22,344 nt of DNA from Bacilli bacterium (GCA_900772435.1 CAAHEM010000109.1:1-22344); one strand, 5' to 3'; positions 8,057 to 15,532 are shown, numbered from the stretch's first letter. The notes: generated by a model from the letters alone, not told the origin. Numbers and translations are program-made.

Positions 8057-9193
8057 TTATCTTATAATATATGGATCAGCTGAAGTACCAGTACCTGATT
8101 TATAGAAAGCTCTTTTATTAATATGAGTTGTTACATATAACTTTCTTTGACCACTACATTTAGATGAAACAAAATATCCTTTAATTGAATAAAATGATGA
8201 ATCTGATGTTCCATCAACTCCTGTTATAGACCATCCAGTTGTTTCTAATTTAGAAGCTAAGAAATTATAATTACTACAAGAATAATTACCAGCAACCTTA
8301 CAATTTTCATCTAAACTTGCTCTCATAACTTCGTAAGGAGTTAAAGTACCAAATAAGTATTTATTAGTAGATTTTATAGAACATTCAGTAGAACCATCTT
8401 TTGTTGTATCAGCAGTAGTTCTTTTTGCTACACATAATTCTTTAGCAATTAATTTATTTTTATATGTATCACTTAAAACTTTATCATTACCAGCAAGAGC
8501 AATAAGAGTATCTTTAAGTCTACTTATTTCAAAATCATTATATCCATAGCTTGAATGTTTTTCTTCATTATATCTATCATCCCAAGCATATCTATCATCA
8601 GTACCAACAGTACTTTTAATTTTTATACTTCCATCACTTTCAATACTAACGATTTGCCATAAATATGGTTTTTGATCTTTTTTGTTTTTACCATAAGTAC
8701 CAAATTGAACATAGTTATTATTAACTTCACCTCTAAAGTAATAACCGCCATTTCCATCAGAATATAATCCTGAACCAGTTTCCACAACAGGATTATTTTC
8801 ACTAACTACTTTATAGAACTCTTTAGTTTCATAGCTTCCAGGACAATTTAGATAAGGAATATAAGAATAGTTATCAGCATACTTTGTAACAACTATTTGA
8901 ATAGTACACTTATCACCATCTTTAAGCATTTCATTTAATGGTTTAATATAATTGCCTTCAACTAATGTACTATAACTCATATTATATTCTCCATCAGCTG
9001 TAGGTAACGCAGTAGGATTACTCTTATAATAACTTTTAGCTGCTTCAGTTACTTTTGTTTCAAATACTTCATAAGTATAATAATGAGGTTTAACAACAGA
9101 TATTATCCATACTACAATAAGTAAAAGTACAATTAAACCTACAATCGAAGAACCTATAATTACTAGAGTCTTCTTATTCATTGATTCTAACAT
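8057..9193 (-). CDS. Anchored, pilin-like surface protein, function unknown
   Basis: One hydrophobic segment (residues ~9-34) follows a short MLESMNKK start, with the rest predicted outside. Just after the anchor comes a helix-like KVTEAAKSYYKSNP stretch and then a turn into a STLVEGNYIKPL segment. This arrangement is seen in pilin/pseudopilin-like proteins of gut Firmicutes, but the prepilin peptidase site is absent. The C-terminal ~200 residues contain a repeated aromatic/Gly pattern (YLWQIVSIESDGSIKI), five to seven Cys that could pair, and the end GTGTSADPYIIR. A GTxSDPYxI ending is a recurrent feature of surface proteins in these lineages. AAGGA precedes the ATG at 9193 by about 11 bases; ATG 9181 is also possible. 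No housekeeping function can be assigned. Confidence 0.7.
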   Translation of the reverse strand: MLESMNKKTLVIIGSSIVGLIVLLLIVVWIISVVKPHYYTYEVFETKVTEAAKSYYKSNPTALPTADGEYNMSYSTLVEGNYIKPLNEMLKDGDKCTIQIVVTKYADNYSYIPYLNCPGSYETKEFYKVVSENNPVVETGSGLYSDGNGGYYFRGEVNNNYVQFGTYGKNKKDQKPYLWQIVSIESDGSIKIKSTVGTDDRYAWDDRYNEEKHSSYGYNDFEISRLKDTLIALAGNDKVLSDTYKNKLIAKELCVAKRTTADTTKDGSTECSIKSTNKYLFGTLTPYEVMRASLDENCKVAGNYSCSNYNFLASKLETTGWSITGVDGTSDSSFYSIKGYFVSSKCSGQRKLYVTTHINKRAFYKSGTGTSADPYIIR

Positions 9194-9220
9194 TTAAATA
9201 CACATCCTTTTTATAAAATA

Positions 9221-9249
9221 ATTATACAATATAACTCATCTTTAAACAA
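9221..9249 (-). promoter_or_regulatory. Promoter of the pilin-like gene
   Basis: Read on the minus strand: TTGTTT (9249-9244), a 17-base spacer and TATAAT (9226-9221), giving a start about 20 bases before the coding region. It lies between the HIT stop and the surface-protein gene, so the latter can be transcribed on its own. Confidence 0.55.
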
Positions 9250-9618
9250 TTACTTATTCATTAAAATATTAAATATTTCTTCTACACTTTTATTATCTTT
9301 TTTAGAAATATAATTAGGAATAATATGTAAGTGATAATGCTTAACCTCTTGTAAATTTCCATTATTTTGAACAAGTCTATATCCATTAGGTTTAAGTTTA
9401 GAATCTAAAAGTTCTAATATTATTTTACTCGCCTTATGAATCTCACTTATATATTCAAGAGTAATATCATAAGCATCTTTAAAATGTTTCTTTGGAACTA
9501 TTAATACGTGTCCCATACTAATAGGGTTAACATCTAAAAAACATTTAACATAATCATTTTCATACACTGTGTATGATGGAATATCTCCATTAATAATTTT
9601 ACAAAATATACAATTCAT
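9250..9618 (-). CDS. hit: HIT family nucleotide hydrolase/transferase
   Basis: Small (122 aa) cytosolic histidine-triad protein. The defining HxHxH is H94-Y-H96-L-H98, followed by hydrophobic residues; H96 is the catalytic nucleophile in the family. Upstream markers are all present: FCKIINGDIPS, the DVNPISMGHVLIVPKKHF block and NNGNLQEVKH. C3, C6, H45 and H94 match the zinc-binding set found in many bacterial HIT proteins. Members act on nucleoside phosphoramidates or dinucleotides. The length is slightly short of the usual 130-145 aa because the C-terminal tail is trimmed. A weak GGTG site precedes the ATG. It is divergent from the desulfurase gene and 56 bp from the next minus-strand gene. 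Confidence 0.93.
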   Translation of the reverse strand: MNCIFCKIINGDIPSYTVYENDYVKCFLDVNPISMGHVLIVPKKHFKDAYDITLEYISEIHKASKIILELLDSKLKPNGYRLVQNNGNLQEVKHYHLHIIPNYISKKDNKSVEEIFNILMNK

Positions 9619-9635
9619 TTTTCTTCACCAATATT

Positions 9636-9664
9636 ATTATATATTAAATAAACTTTAACTTCAA
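9636..9664 (-). promoter_or_regulatory. Promoter of the HIT gene
   Basis: On the minus strand: TTGAAG (9664-9659), a 17-base spacer and a consensus TATAAT (9641-9636). The predicted start near 9629 leaves an 11-base leader with a weak GGTG ribosome site. Confidence 0.65.
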
Positions 9665-9723
9665 TTATTATATTTATTATGCTCAGGATAATATTATATG
9701 TGTATATTATAATAGGTGGTAGT

Positions 9724-10911
9724 ATGAAAGATAAAAATGATTTTCCTATGAAAGATAAAAATATAGTATATTTTGATAACGCAGCAACTACATTTAAACC
9801 ATATAGAGTTATTGATAAAATAAATGAATACTATTTAGACTATAATGCAAATTCACATAGAGGAGACTATGATATTAGTTTTAAAGTAGATGATGAAATA
9901 GACTATACTAGAGATTTAGTAAAAATGTTTATAAATGCAAAACGTAAAGATGAAATAATATTTACTAAAAACACAACAGAATCATTAAACTTAGTAGCCT
10001 TTGGATTCTTTTTAAATTATTTAAGCGATGGAGACGAGATAATACTATCAAGTAGTGAACATGCATCTAATATACTTCCTTGGTTAATATTATCTGCTAA
10101 AAAGAAGATAAAAATAGTATTTGTTGACTCTAAAGATGAAAAATTAAATATTGAAGATATAAAAGACAAAATAACTTCAAGAACGAAACTAATTTCAGTA
10201 GCTGAAATAACGAATGTAAGTGGAGACAAAAGAGATATTAAAAGTATCTGTGCGTTAGCACATAAATATGGAATACTTGTTGTAGTAGACGCTGCTCAAA
10301 GTGCACCTCATATAAAGATAGATGTTCAGGATACTGAAGTTGATTTCATAGCTTTTTCAGCCCACAAAATGTGTGGACCAACAGGAGTAGGAGTACTTTA
10401 TGGTAAAATAGAATTATTAAAGAAAATGTTACCATATACATTTGGTGGTGGAATGAATGAAAACTACAACGAAGAACACTTAGAATTAGTAGAAATCCCA
10501 TATCGTTTTGAAGCAGGAACACCAAATATCGCAGACATAGTAGGATTTTCTGAATCAATAAAATTCTTAAATGAGATTGGAATGGACACAATAGAAAGAA
10601 AAGAAAAATATTTAAGAAAATACTTAATAGAAGAATTAGAGAAAATACCATATATAAAAATATATAATAAATATAATGAAGGAAGCACTGTAATTATTAA
10701 TATAGATGGAATAATGTCAGGAGACTTAGGACTTTATCTTAATACAAAAGGTATATGTGTTAGAAGTGGAAAACACTGTGCTAAAATGGGAGATAATAAA
10801 GAAGATACAGTTAGAATAAGTTTATATTTTTATAATACTTATGAAGAAATAGATATTTTAATAGATGCATTAAAGAAAAAACAAGAAATTTATAATTTTG
10901 CTGGTTTTTAA
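9724..10911 (+). CDS. sufS: Cysteine desulfurase, SufS/CsdA type
   Basis: PLP enzyme that takes sulfur from cysteine to give alanine and an enzyme persulfide for Fe-S clusters or tRNA thiolation. It starts VYFDNAATTFKP; NANSHRGDYDIS is the substrate-loop motif; the PLP lysine is K215 in SAHKMCGPTG; the acceptor cysteine is C352 in VRSGKHCAKMG. At 395 aa it is typical for the class (about 400). I chose ATG 9724, not the upstream in-frame ATG at 9679, because AGGTGG (9714-9719) sits before 9724 and the homologous fold begins only after it. No sufBCDU or scaffold gene is nearby, so its partners must lie elsewhere. CsdA or a selenocysteine lyase is the main alternative. A TATAAT at 9708-9713 is too close to the ATG to be a clear promoter. 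Confidence 0.9.
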   Translation: MKDKNDFPMKDKNIVYFDNAATTFKPYRVIDKINEYYLDYNANSHRGDYDISFKVDDEIDYTRDLVKMFINAKRKDEIIFTKNTTESLNLVAFGFFLNYLSDGDEIILSSSEHASNILPWLILSAKKKIKIVFVDSKDEKLNIEDIKDKITSRTKLISVAEITNVSGDKRDIKSICALAHKYGILVVVDAAQSAPHIKIDVQDTEVDFIAFSAHKMCGPTGVGVLYGKIELLKKMLPYTFGGGMNENYNEEHLELVEIPYRFEAGTPNIADIVGFSESIKFLNEIGMDTIERKEKYLRKYLIEELEKIPYIKIYNKYNEGSTVIINIDGIMSGDLGLYLNTKGICVRSGKHCAKMGDNKEDTVRISLYFYNTYEEIDILIDALKKKQEIYNFAGF

Positions 10912-10940
10912 ATTTTAATATAAAAAACATACTAAATAAT

Positions 10941-10974
10941 TATAAAATTTCTAAAATAAAAAATAAATTTTATA
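10941..10974 (+). repeat. AT-only inverted repeat after sufS
   Basis: TATAAAATTT (10941-10950) and its reverse complement (10965-10974) are separated by 14 bases. It begins 30 bases after the sufS stop. There is no T run after it, so it is at best a weak terminator. The rest of 10912-11009 shows nothing else. Confidence 0.4.
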
Positions 10975-11009
10975 TTGAAAACACTACTCAATAATCAAAT
11001 TATAGCTAT

Positions 11010-11038
11010 TTGTTATTAAAAATTTATTATGTTATATT
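11010..11038 (+). promoter_or_regulatory. Promoter of the ssb-like gene
   Basis: TTGTTA (11010-11015), a 17-base spacer and the extended -10 TGTTATATT (11030-11038). The predicted start near 11045 is followed at once by AAAGGAGG (11048-11055), a near-perfect ribosome site, suggesting strong expression. Confidence 0.6.
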
Positions 11039-11059
11039 CCTCTTACGAAAGGAGGAAAT

Positions 11060-11386
11060 ATGTTAAATCAAGTAGTTTTAGCAGGTCGTTTAGTTGCAGA
11101 CCCAGAAATAACAACAACTGAAAATAATAAAAAAATGACTATTATAACAGTTGCCGTTCCAAGAGCATATAAGAATATGGAAGGATCTTATGATACAGAC
11201 TTCATAAAATGTGTTCTATGGGCTGGAATCGCAGAAACAACATGCGAATATTGTAAAAAAGGTGATATTGTTGGTGTAAAAGGTCGTATCCAAGTAAATA
11301 GTTATGAAAAAGATAACGAAAAGAAATATAGTATGGAAGTAGTCGCAGAAAAAGTTTCATTCTTAAGTAGTAAGAAAGCAGATTAA
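11060..11386 (+). CDS. ssb: Short single-stranded DNA-binding protein (SSB family)
   Basis: OB-fold ssDNA-binding protein of 108 aa. The first residues (MLNQVVLAGRLVADPEI) and the later VGVKGRIQVNSYE block are diagnostic of SSB, including the conserved KCVLWAGIAE region. The protein ends at KKAD straight after the OB fold: there is no disordered linker and no acidic, Phe-ended tip (DDDLPF-like) that recruits repair proteins. The length resembles B. subtilis SsbB (113 aa) more than the ~170-aa replicative SsbA. The gene stands alone with its own promoter and terminator, not in the usual rpsF-ssb-rpsR cluster. It is probably a second SSB, perhaps for uptake or stress, but that role is inferred. 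Confidence 0.88.
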   Translation: MLNQVVLAGRLVADPEITTTENNKKMTIITVAVPRAYKNMEGSYDTDFIKCVLWAGIAETTCEYCKKGDIVGVKGRIQVNSYEKDNEKKYSMEVVAEKVSFLSSKKAD

Positions 11387-11400
11387 TTCTGCTTTTATTT
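11374..11400 (+). terminator. Terminator overlapping the ssb stop codon
   Basis: AAAGCAGA (11375-11382) pairs with TCTGCTTT (11388-11395) around a 5-base loop, plus a G-T pair outside, and leads into TTTTATTT. The ssb stop TAA is 11384-11386, inside the loop. Confidence 0.75.
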
Positions 11401-11428
11401 CTTAATGAATAAAATAATGTATAACTAT

Positions 11429-11443
11429 TATGTTTCAAACATA
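11429..11443 (+). promoter_or_regulatory. 15-bp palindrome before the DUF1016 gene, possible operator
   Basis: TATGTTTCAAACATA is a perfect palindrome with a one-base centre (7+1+7). It ends beside TATATAAA (11442-11449), a plausible -10 for the next gene, so a bound dimer would cover the promoter. No regulator gene is adjacent. Confidence 0.45.
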
Positions 11444-11457
11444 TATAAAAAATAAAT

Positions 11458-12348
11458 ATGAATTATTATGATGAAATAAAAGAACAATTAATAAAAAAAG
11501 AAATATATGATAAGGTTAAAGAATATTCAAAAGATAAATATAAAGTTAAAGTATATTATGAAATTGGAAGACTTTTAAATGAAGCAGGAAAAGAGTACGG
11601 AAAAAATATAATAAAGCAATATGCAGAAAAATTAATAATTGAAGTTGGAAAGAAATATAATGAACGAACTCTTTATGGAATGAGAAAATTTTTTGTAGTA
11701 TTTAGTAATGAAAAATTGAACCCAATGGGTTCAAAATTAAGTTGGAGTCATTATAGAGAATTATTAACGATTAAGAATATTGATGCAATTATATATTATA
11801 TAGATATTTGTGAAAAGAATGGTTTATCAAAAAGAGAATTACAAGAAAAAATAAAGTGCCACGAATATGATAGATTAAGTTATGAAACAAAAATTAAACT
11901 TATAGAATCAAAAGAATTAAAAGTAGACGATTTAATTCCAAATCCTATTATCATAAAATCAAACTCTTTAAAAGAAAATTTATCAGAATATGCATTAAAA
12001 CAAGTAGTATTAAATGATATAGATAATTTTTTAAGACAGTTAGGAGTTGGATTTGCATACTTAGGCAATGAATACAAAATAAAATTAGGAGATAGATATA
12101 ATTATATAGATTTACTTTTATATAATATCAAATACAAATGCTATGTAGTTGTAGAACTTAAAACTAATGAACTCAAGAAAGAGCATACTGGACAAATTAT
12201 GACTTATATGAATTATATTAATAATAATATTAAAACTATTGAAGATAATGATACAGTAGGTATTATTATTTGCAAACAAGACAATGAATATGTAATTAAA
12301 TATTGCAGTGATAAAAGAATTATTGCAAGGGAATACAAACTAATATAA
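11458..12348 (+). CDS. DUF1016/YhcG family PD-(D/E)XK nuclease-like protein
   Basis: The N-terminal half (~10-150) fits the DUF1016 N-domain (YYEIGRLLNEAGKEYG, and WSHYRELLTIKN near the domain's conserved SWSHY). The C-terminal half is a PD-(D/E)XK fold: GVGFAYLGNEYKI, then D218 in NYIDLLLY, then E233-L-K235 in VVVELKT, followed by the GQIMTYMNYI helix. All catalytic positions are intact. At 296 aa it is shorter than the usual ~330-350. Members are found near restriction-modification and other mobile defence genes; their reaction is poorly defined. Here it is a lone gene. I see no Shine-Dalgarno site; TATAAA (11444-11449) lies eight bases before the ATG, so the message may be nearly leaderless. 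Isolated placement and family habit suggest horizontal gain. Confidence 0.87.
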   Translation: MNYYDEIKEQLIKKEIYDKVKEYSKDKYKVKVYYEIGRLLNEAGKEYGKNIIKQYAEKLIIEVGKKYNERTLYGMRKFFVVFSNEKLNPMGSKLSWSHYRELLTIKNIDAIIYYIDICEKNGLSKRELQEKIKCHEYDRLSYETKIKLIESKELKVDDLIPNPIIIKSNSLKENLSEYALKQVVLNDIDNFLRQLGVGFAYLGNEYKIKLGDRYNYIDLLLYNIKYKCYVVVELKTNELKKEHTGQIMTYMNYINNNIKTIEDNDTVGIIICKQDNEYVIKYCSDKRIIAREYKLI

Positions 12349-12370
12349 GATTGTATAAAGCAAAATCTTA
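12346..12370 (+). other. Weak hairpin spanning the DUF1016 stop codon
   Basis: TAAGATT (12346-12352, starting with the stop codon) pairs with AATCTTA (12364-12370) around an 11-base loop. No T run follows, so it is a doubtful terminator. Confidence 0.3.
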
Positions 12371-12415
12371 AACAAATTACTAATGATTAAATAATATAAT
12401 TTGGTGTAATAATTA

Positions 12416-12453
12416 ACGTTCTTATTTTTTAAAAACATATTTTAAATGAACGT
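12416..12453 (+). repeat. Inverted repeat upstream of the pyrimidine phosphorylase gene
   Basis: ACGTTC (12416-12421) and GAACGT (12448-12453) are the only CG-containing words in an otherwise AT-only gap and end ten bases before the -10. It could be an operator half-site pair; the 26-base spacing makes chance possible. Confidence 0.35.
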
Positions 12454-12462
12454 ATTTTATAG

Positions 12463-12468
12463 TATAAT
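12463..12468 (+). promoter_or_regulatory. -10 element of the pyrimidine phosphorylase gene
   Basis: A consensus TATAAT lies 21 bases before the ATG at 12490. The -35 position (near 12440) is only TTTTAA. The predicted start near 12475 is followed by AGGTG as ribosome site. Confidence 0.5.
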
Positions 12469-12489
12469 ATTCTATAGGATAGGTGAAAT

Positions 12490-13767
12490 ATGAAAGCAGT
12501 TGAAATTACAGAAAAATTAAATAATAAAGTAAAGCTAGACTATAAAGAAATAGAATATATGGTTAATATCTATGTAAAAGGTAGAATTAATGATGAAACC
12601 ATGAGTAATTTTGTATGGGCTATATACAATAATGGACTTTCTATGGACGAAACATATTATCTTACTGATGTAATGATTAAAAGTGGTGAAACAATAGATT
12701 TATCATCAATAAATAAAAAAGTAGTGGACAAACATTCAACTGGTGGAGTAGGAGACAAAATCACCTTAATCGTTTCTCCGATAGTTGCATGTGCAGGAGT
12801 AGCAGTTCCAAAAATGAGTGGAAGAGGTTTAGGACTTACTGGAGGAACAGTAGATAAATTAGAAAGCATCACTGGCTATAAATTAAAACTAAGTAAAAAA
12901 GATTTCTTAAAAATGTTAGACACAGTAGGTTGTGCAGTAATAAGTCAAAGTGAAAAAATAGCTGTCGCAGATAAAAAAATATATGCTCTTAGAAACGAAA
13001 TCGGAGCAGTAGACTCAATACCACTTATCGCAAGTTCTATAATGTCAAAAAAGATTGCTAGTGGAAGCGATGTAATAGTTATAGACCTAAAAGTAGGTAA
13101 AGGTGCATTTATGAAAAACATAAAAAGTGCAACTTCACTTGCTAAAACAATGGTAAAACTAGGAAACTATTATAATAAAAAAGTAATTTGCACTTTAAGT
13201 GATATGAACATACCATTAGGTAAAAATATAGGAAACGCTCTTGAAGTAAAAGAAACAATAGATTTCTTTAACGGAATATATGATAAAAGACTTTATGAGC
13301 TAGCTGTATATATATCTAGTTTAATGATAAGTAGTGCTAAAGGTATAAGTCAAAGAGAAGCTAAAAAGTTAGTTATAAATCTACTAGAAAGTGGTCATGC
13401 TAAAAATAAATTCTATGAATGGATTAAAGCACAAGGTGGAGACATCAAAAAATTAAAAGGAAAAGCTAAGAAATACATTGTAGTTTCTACTAAAGAAGGA
13501 TATATAAATAATATTGATTCGTTAAAATTATCTCAATTAGTATTTGATTTAGGTGCTGGAAGACATAAAAAGACTGATAAAATAGACTATAGTGTGGGCG
13601 TTGTACTAAATAAAGTACTTGGAGACAAAGTAAGAAAAGGTGATATTTTAGGAACAATATACTATAATAAAAAAGTAGATGATATGGCTAATATACTAGA
13701 AGAATCATTCAAAATAGAAAAGAAAAAGAAAAGACCTAAAAAAATAATAATTAAAACTATAAAATAA
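12490..13767 (+). CDS. pdp: Pyrimidine-nucleoside (thymidine) phosphorylase
   Basis: Cytosolic dimer that cleaves thymidine/uridine or deoxyuridine with phosphate, feeding bases to salvage and (deoxy)ribose-1-phosphate to carbon metabolism. The phosphate loop KHSTGGVGDK begins at K81. The glycosyl-transferase signature MSGRGLGLTGG begins at M109 and continues to DKLESI. The substrate-contact segment YALRNEIGAVDS (Arg168) and SSIMSKK follow, then LKVGKGAFMK and a C-terminal alpha/beta domain with GAGRHKK. At 425 aa it is complete (Bacillus Pdp about 433). Whether it is a broad PyNP or a strict thymidine phosphorylase cannot be decided. It has no deoC or transporter beside it. It complements deoD at 2833. 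Its stop codon lies in the following terminator. Confidence 0.95.
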   Translation: MKAVEITEKLNNKVKLDYKEIEYMVNIYVKGRINDETMSNFVWAIYNNGLSMDETYYLTDVMIKSGETIDLSSINKKVVDKHSTGGVGDKITLIVSPIVACAGVAVPKMSGRGLGLTGGTVDKLESITGYKLKLSKKDFLKMLDTVGCAVISQSEKIAVADKKIYALRNEIGAVDSIPLIASSIMSKKIASGSDVIVIDLKVGKGAFMKNIKSATSLAKTMVKLGNYYNKKVICTLSDMNIPLGKNIGNALEVKETIDFFNGIYDKRLYELAVYISSLMISSAKGISQREAKKLVINLLESGHAKNKFYEWIKAQGGDIKKLKGKAKKYIVVSTKEGYINNIDSLKLSQLVFDLGAGRHKKTDKIDYSVGVVLNKVLGDKVRKGDILGTIYYNKKVDDMANILEESFKIEKKKKRPKKIIIKTIK

Positions 13768-13790
13768 ATTCTAAATGAATTTATTTTTTT
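13761..13790 (+). terminator. Terminator containing the pdp stop codon
   Basis: AAAATAAATTC (13761-13771) / GAATTTATTTT (13777-13787) form an 11-bp stem with a 5-base loop and a run of seven T (13784-13790). The pdp stop (13765-13767) lies in the left arm. Confidence 0.85.
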
Positions 13791-13810
13791 ATTATGTAAA
13801 TACTATTAAT

Positions 13811-14521
13811 ATGAAAAAAATAATATTAAGTATTTTATTACTACTACCATTCAGTATAAACGCTATAGAAAAAATAAAAATTAATAATGAAGATTTATCT
13901 CCTTACTTTGATAACAAAATTAAAAAGTATAACTATTTTACTAATGAAGATGAAATAAATATAAATGTAAAGAGTTCAAAAGATGAAATAATAAGTGGAG
14001 ATGGGATATTTGAGTTAATTGATAAAGAAAGTACATTTATAGTTTCATCAGATAAATATGGAGACTTTATAATAACTGTATTTAAAAACTATAGAGAAAC
14101 AAAAAATAAAGGTGAACTTCTATCTTTAGATATTGAAGGATATAATTTAAATTTTAATAAAGATATTCATGAATATGATTTAAATATTTTAGATGAGGAA
14201 AACTTAAATATAACGTATGAATTAAATAATGAAAACACAGATGTTAAAGTAATAGGTAATGGTAACTTTAATAATACAAAAAATGTTATAAAAATAATTT
14301 TAGATAATGAAGAAGAATACACTATAAATGTTTTTAAATCACAAAAAGTTTCAAAAATAGAGAATACTGTAACTAAAACTAAGACAATGAGTTACGCAAA
14401 AAAAGAAATAGTAAAATATATAATAATTACTATTTCTTGTACTTTAATATTTTTATTTTATAAATTAGTGTTTATTTCAAAGACTACTTTGAATGTTTTA
14501 CCAAATACTCTTCATAAGTAA
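13811..14521 (+). CDS. Exported membrane protein with cadherin-like beta-sandwich repeats
   Basis: A signal peptide (KKIILSILLLLPFSINA) is followed by two beta-rich repeats. The second (~100-185) carries the pattern LSLDIEGYNLNFNKDIHEYD ... VIGNGNF ... EEYTINVFK, close to the bacterial cadherin-like PF12733 domain. The first (~20-95) is a more diverged copy (IKINNEDLSPYFDNKIKKYN). A C-terminal hydrophobic segment (~203-222) anchors it; there is no LPxTG. The start at 13811 is preferred to the in-frame ATG at 13775 because 13775-13777 overlaps the pdp terminator and 13811 begins a normal signal peptide. Neither start has a ribosome site. The last 38 bases overlap the end of the convergent carboxypeptidase gene. 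Function is unknown; adhesion or envelope scaffolding is a guess. Confidence 0.75.
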   Translation: MKKIILSILLLLPFSINAIEKIKINNEDLSPYFDNKIKKYNYFTNEDEININVKSSKDEIISGDGIFELIDKESTFIVSSDKYGDFIITVFKNYRETKNKGELLSLDIEGYNLNFNKDIHEYDLNILDEENLNITYELNNENTDVKVIGNGNFNNTKNVIKIILDNEEEYTINVFKSQKVSKIENTVTKTKTMSYAKKEIVKYIIITISCTLIFLFYKLVFISKTTLNVLPNTLHK

Positions 14522-15488
14522 CATTTTCTGTAAATACTTTAGTAGCTAAATCAACGCCTAAGTATCTATAATGCCAAGGTTCATAACCATAACCAGTTAT
14601 GAATTCTTTTCCTTTTGGATATCTTTCTATAAAACCATATTTATATGAATTGGCTTTTAACCATTTATATTCTTTAGTTTGATCAAACCTTTCTTCAGTA
14701 TCATTAAGGTCAACTGCTAAACCTAATTGATGTTCTGAATAACCTGGTTTAGCTGAATATAATAAAGCATGTTCAACACCATTCTTTTTAACTGAGTTAT
14801 TATATAAACCACTTTGTTTACCTTCTGTTCTATACCCAGATATTACAAGTAAGTTAATTCCATCTTCACGAGCAGCATCAATCATTCTCATAAGTGGCTC
14901 AGAAGCAACTCTTTTAATTTTATGTCCACGAGAACTATATTCTTTACTTAATGTAATTAAATCGTCAGCTTCATATTTATTAGGTAATTTATGATATTTA
15001 TTAACTAAAGCATCTACATCATTATAATTTGTTATTTCAACAGGGTCTGTATAAAATTCATTATCAAGTCCAATCTCTACATAAATTACAACATTATCAG
15101 TAGAGTAATCACTATGTTTATCATAATACTTTTGATATCTCATAGTATTTTCAACTTTATAATATGGACTAGATATAAACAAAGATATATCTTTATACTT
15201 TTCAGTTAATAAATACTTTTTAACATCAACATTACTTATTTTAGTAGAAATTAATTCTACATCTTTAACATCATATCCTAAATCTAAAAGTTCTTCTTTA
15301 TATACATATTCTTCTTTATTTATTTCTTTTCCACCACTTGTATCTTTATCATTTTCTGGATTATTTATATCTTTAATACATATAATTGCACCCCATAACA
15401 TAAGAGCACTAATTATAAATATAGTTGTTCTTTTAATAAAAACTTTAACGTTATCTTTAAGATGTCTTCTTCTTAATCTCATCTTCAT
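14484..15488 (-). CDS. D-alanyl-D-alanine carboxypeptidase, VanY type (peptidase M15B)
   Basis: Zinc peptidase that removes the terminal D-Ala from peptidoglycan stem peptides at the outer membrane face. A basic N-terminus (RLRRRHLKDN) and one membrane anchor (~residues 20-38) hold it. Residues ~55-150 form the spacer domain common in Firmicutes VanY/YodJ proteins. The catalytic domain has SGYRTEGKQSGLY, the SEHQLGLAVDL zinc motif (His253, Asp260) and EPWHYRY with the catalytic Glu303 and zinc-ligand His306. All active residues are present in 334 aa. AAGG (15497-15494) is five bases before ATG 15488; GTG 15491 is too close, and ATG 15482 is possible. Resistance to glycopeptides is not implied: no vanA/H/X genes are present. 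Gene end overlaps 13811-14521. Confidence 0.93.
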   Translation of the reverse strand: MKMRLRRRHLKDNVKVFIKRTTIFIISALMLWGAIICIKDINNPENDKDTSGGKEINKEEYVYKEELLDLGYDVKDVELISTKISNVDVKKYLLTEKYKDISLFISSPYYKVENTMRYQKYYDKHSDYSTDNVVIYVEIGLDNEFYTDPVEITNYNDVDALVNKYHKLPNKYEADDLITLSKEYSSRGHKIKRVASEPLMRMIDAAREDGINLLVISGYRTEGKQSGLYNNSVKKNGVEHALLYSAKPGYSEHQLGLAVDLNDTEERFDQTKEYKWLKANSYKYGFIERYPKGKEFITGYGYEPWHYRYLGVDLATKVFTENVTYEEYLVKHSK

Positions 15489-15503
15489 CACATCCTTAAT
15501 TAT

Positions 15504-15532
15504 ATTATACTATAACAAAAAATAATTAAGAA
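15504..15532 (-). promoter_or_regulatory. Promoter of the carboxypeptidase gene
   Basis: On the minus strand, a consensus TATAAT (15509-15504) has a weak TTCTTA 17 bases upstream (15532-15527). The predicted start near 15497 leaves a leader of only about nine bases that begins at the AAGG ribosome site. Confidence 0.5.

Noticed and set aside
9679..9723. 15-residue N-terminal extension of SufS from ATG 9679
   Set aside because: It is hydrophobic and atypical for the family, and AGGTGG sits before 9724.
13775..13810. ATG 13775 as start of the cadherin-like protein
   Set aside because: It falls inside the pdp terminator loop, and the signal peptide starts at 13811.
14476..14493. Terminator for the carboxypeptidase/cadherin-like pair (TTCAAAG-ACTA-CTTTGAA)
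   Set aside because: The stem is 7 bp and neither strand has a T run after it.
14484..15488. Vancomycin resistance gene cluster
   Set aside because: The protein is a VanY-type carboxypeptidase, but no ligase, dehydrogenase or VanX-like gene is present; wall maintenance is the default.
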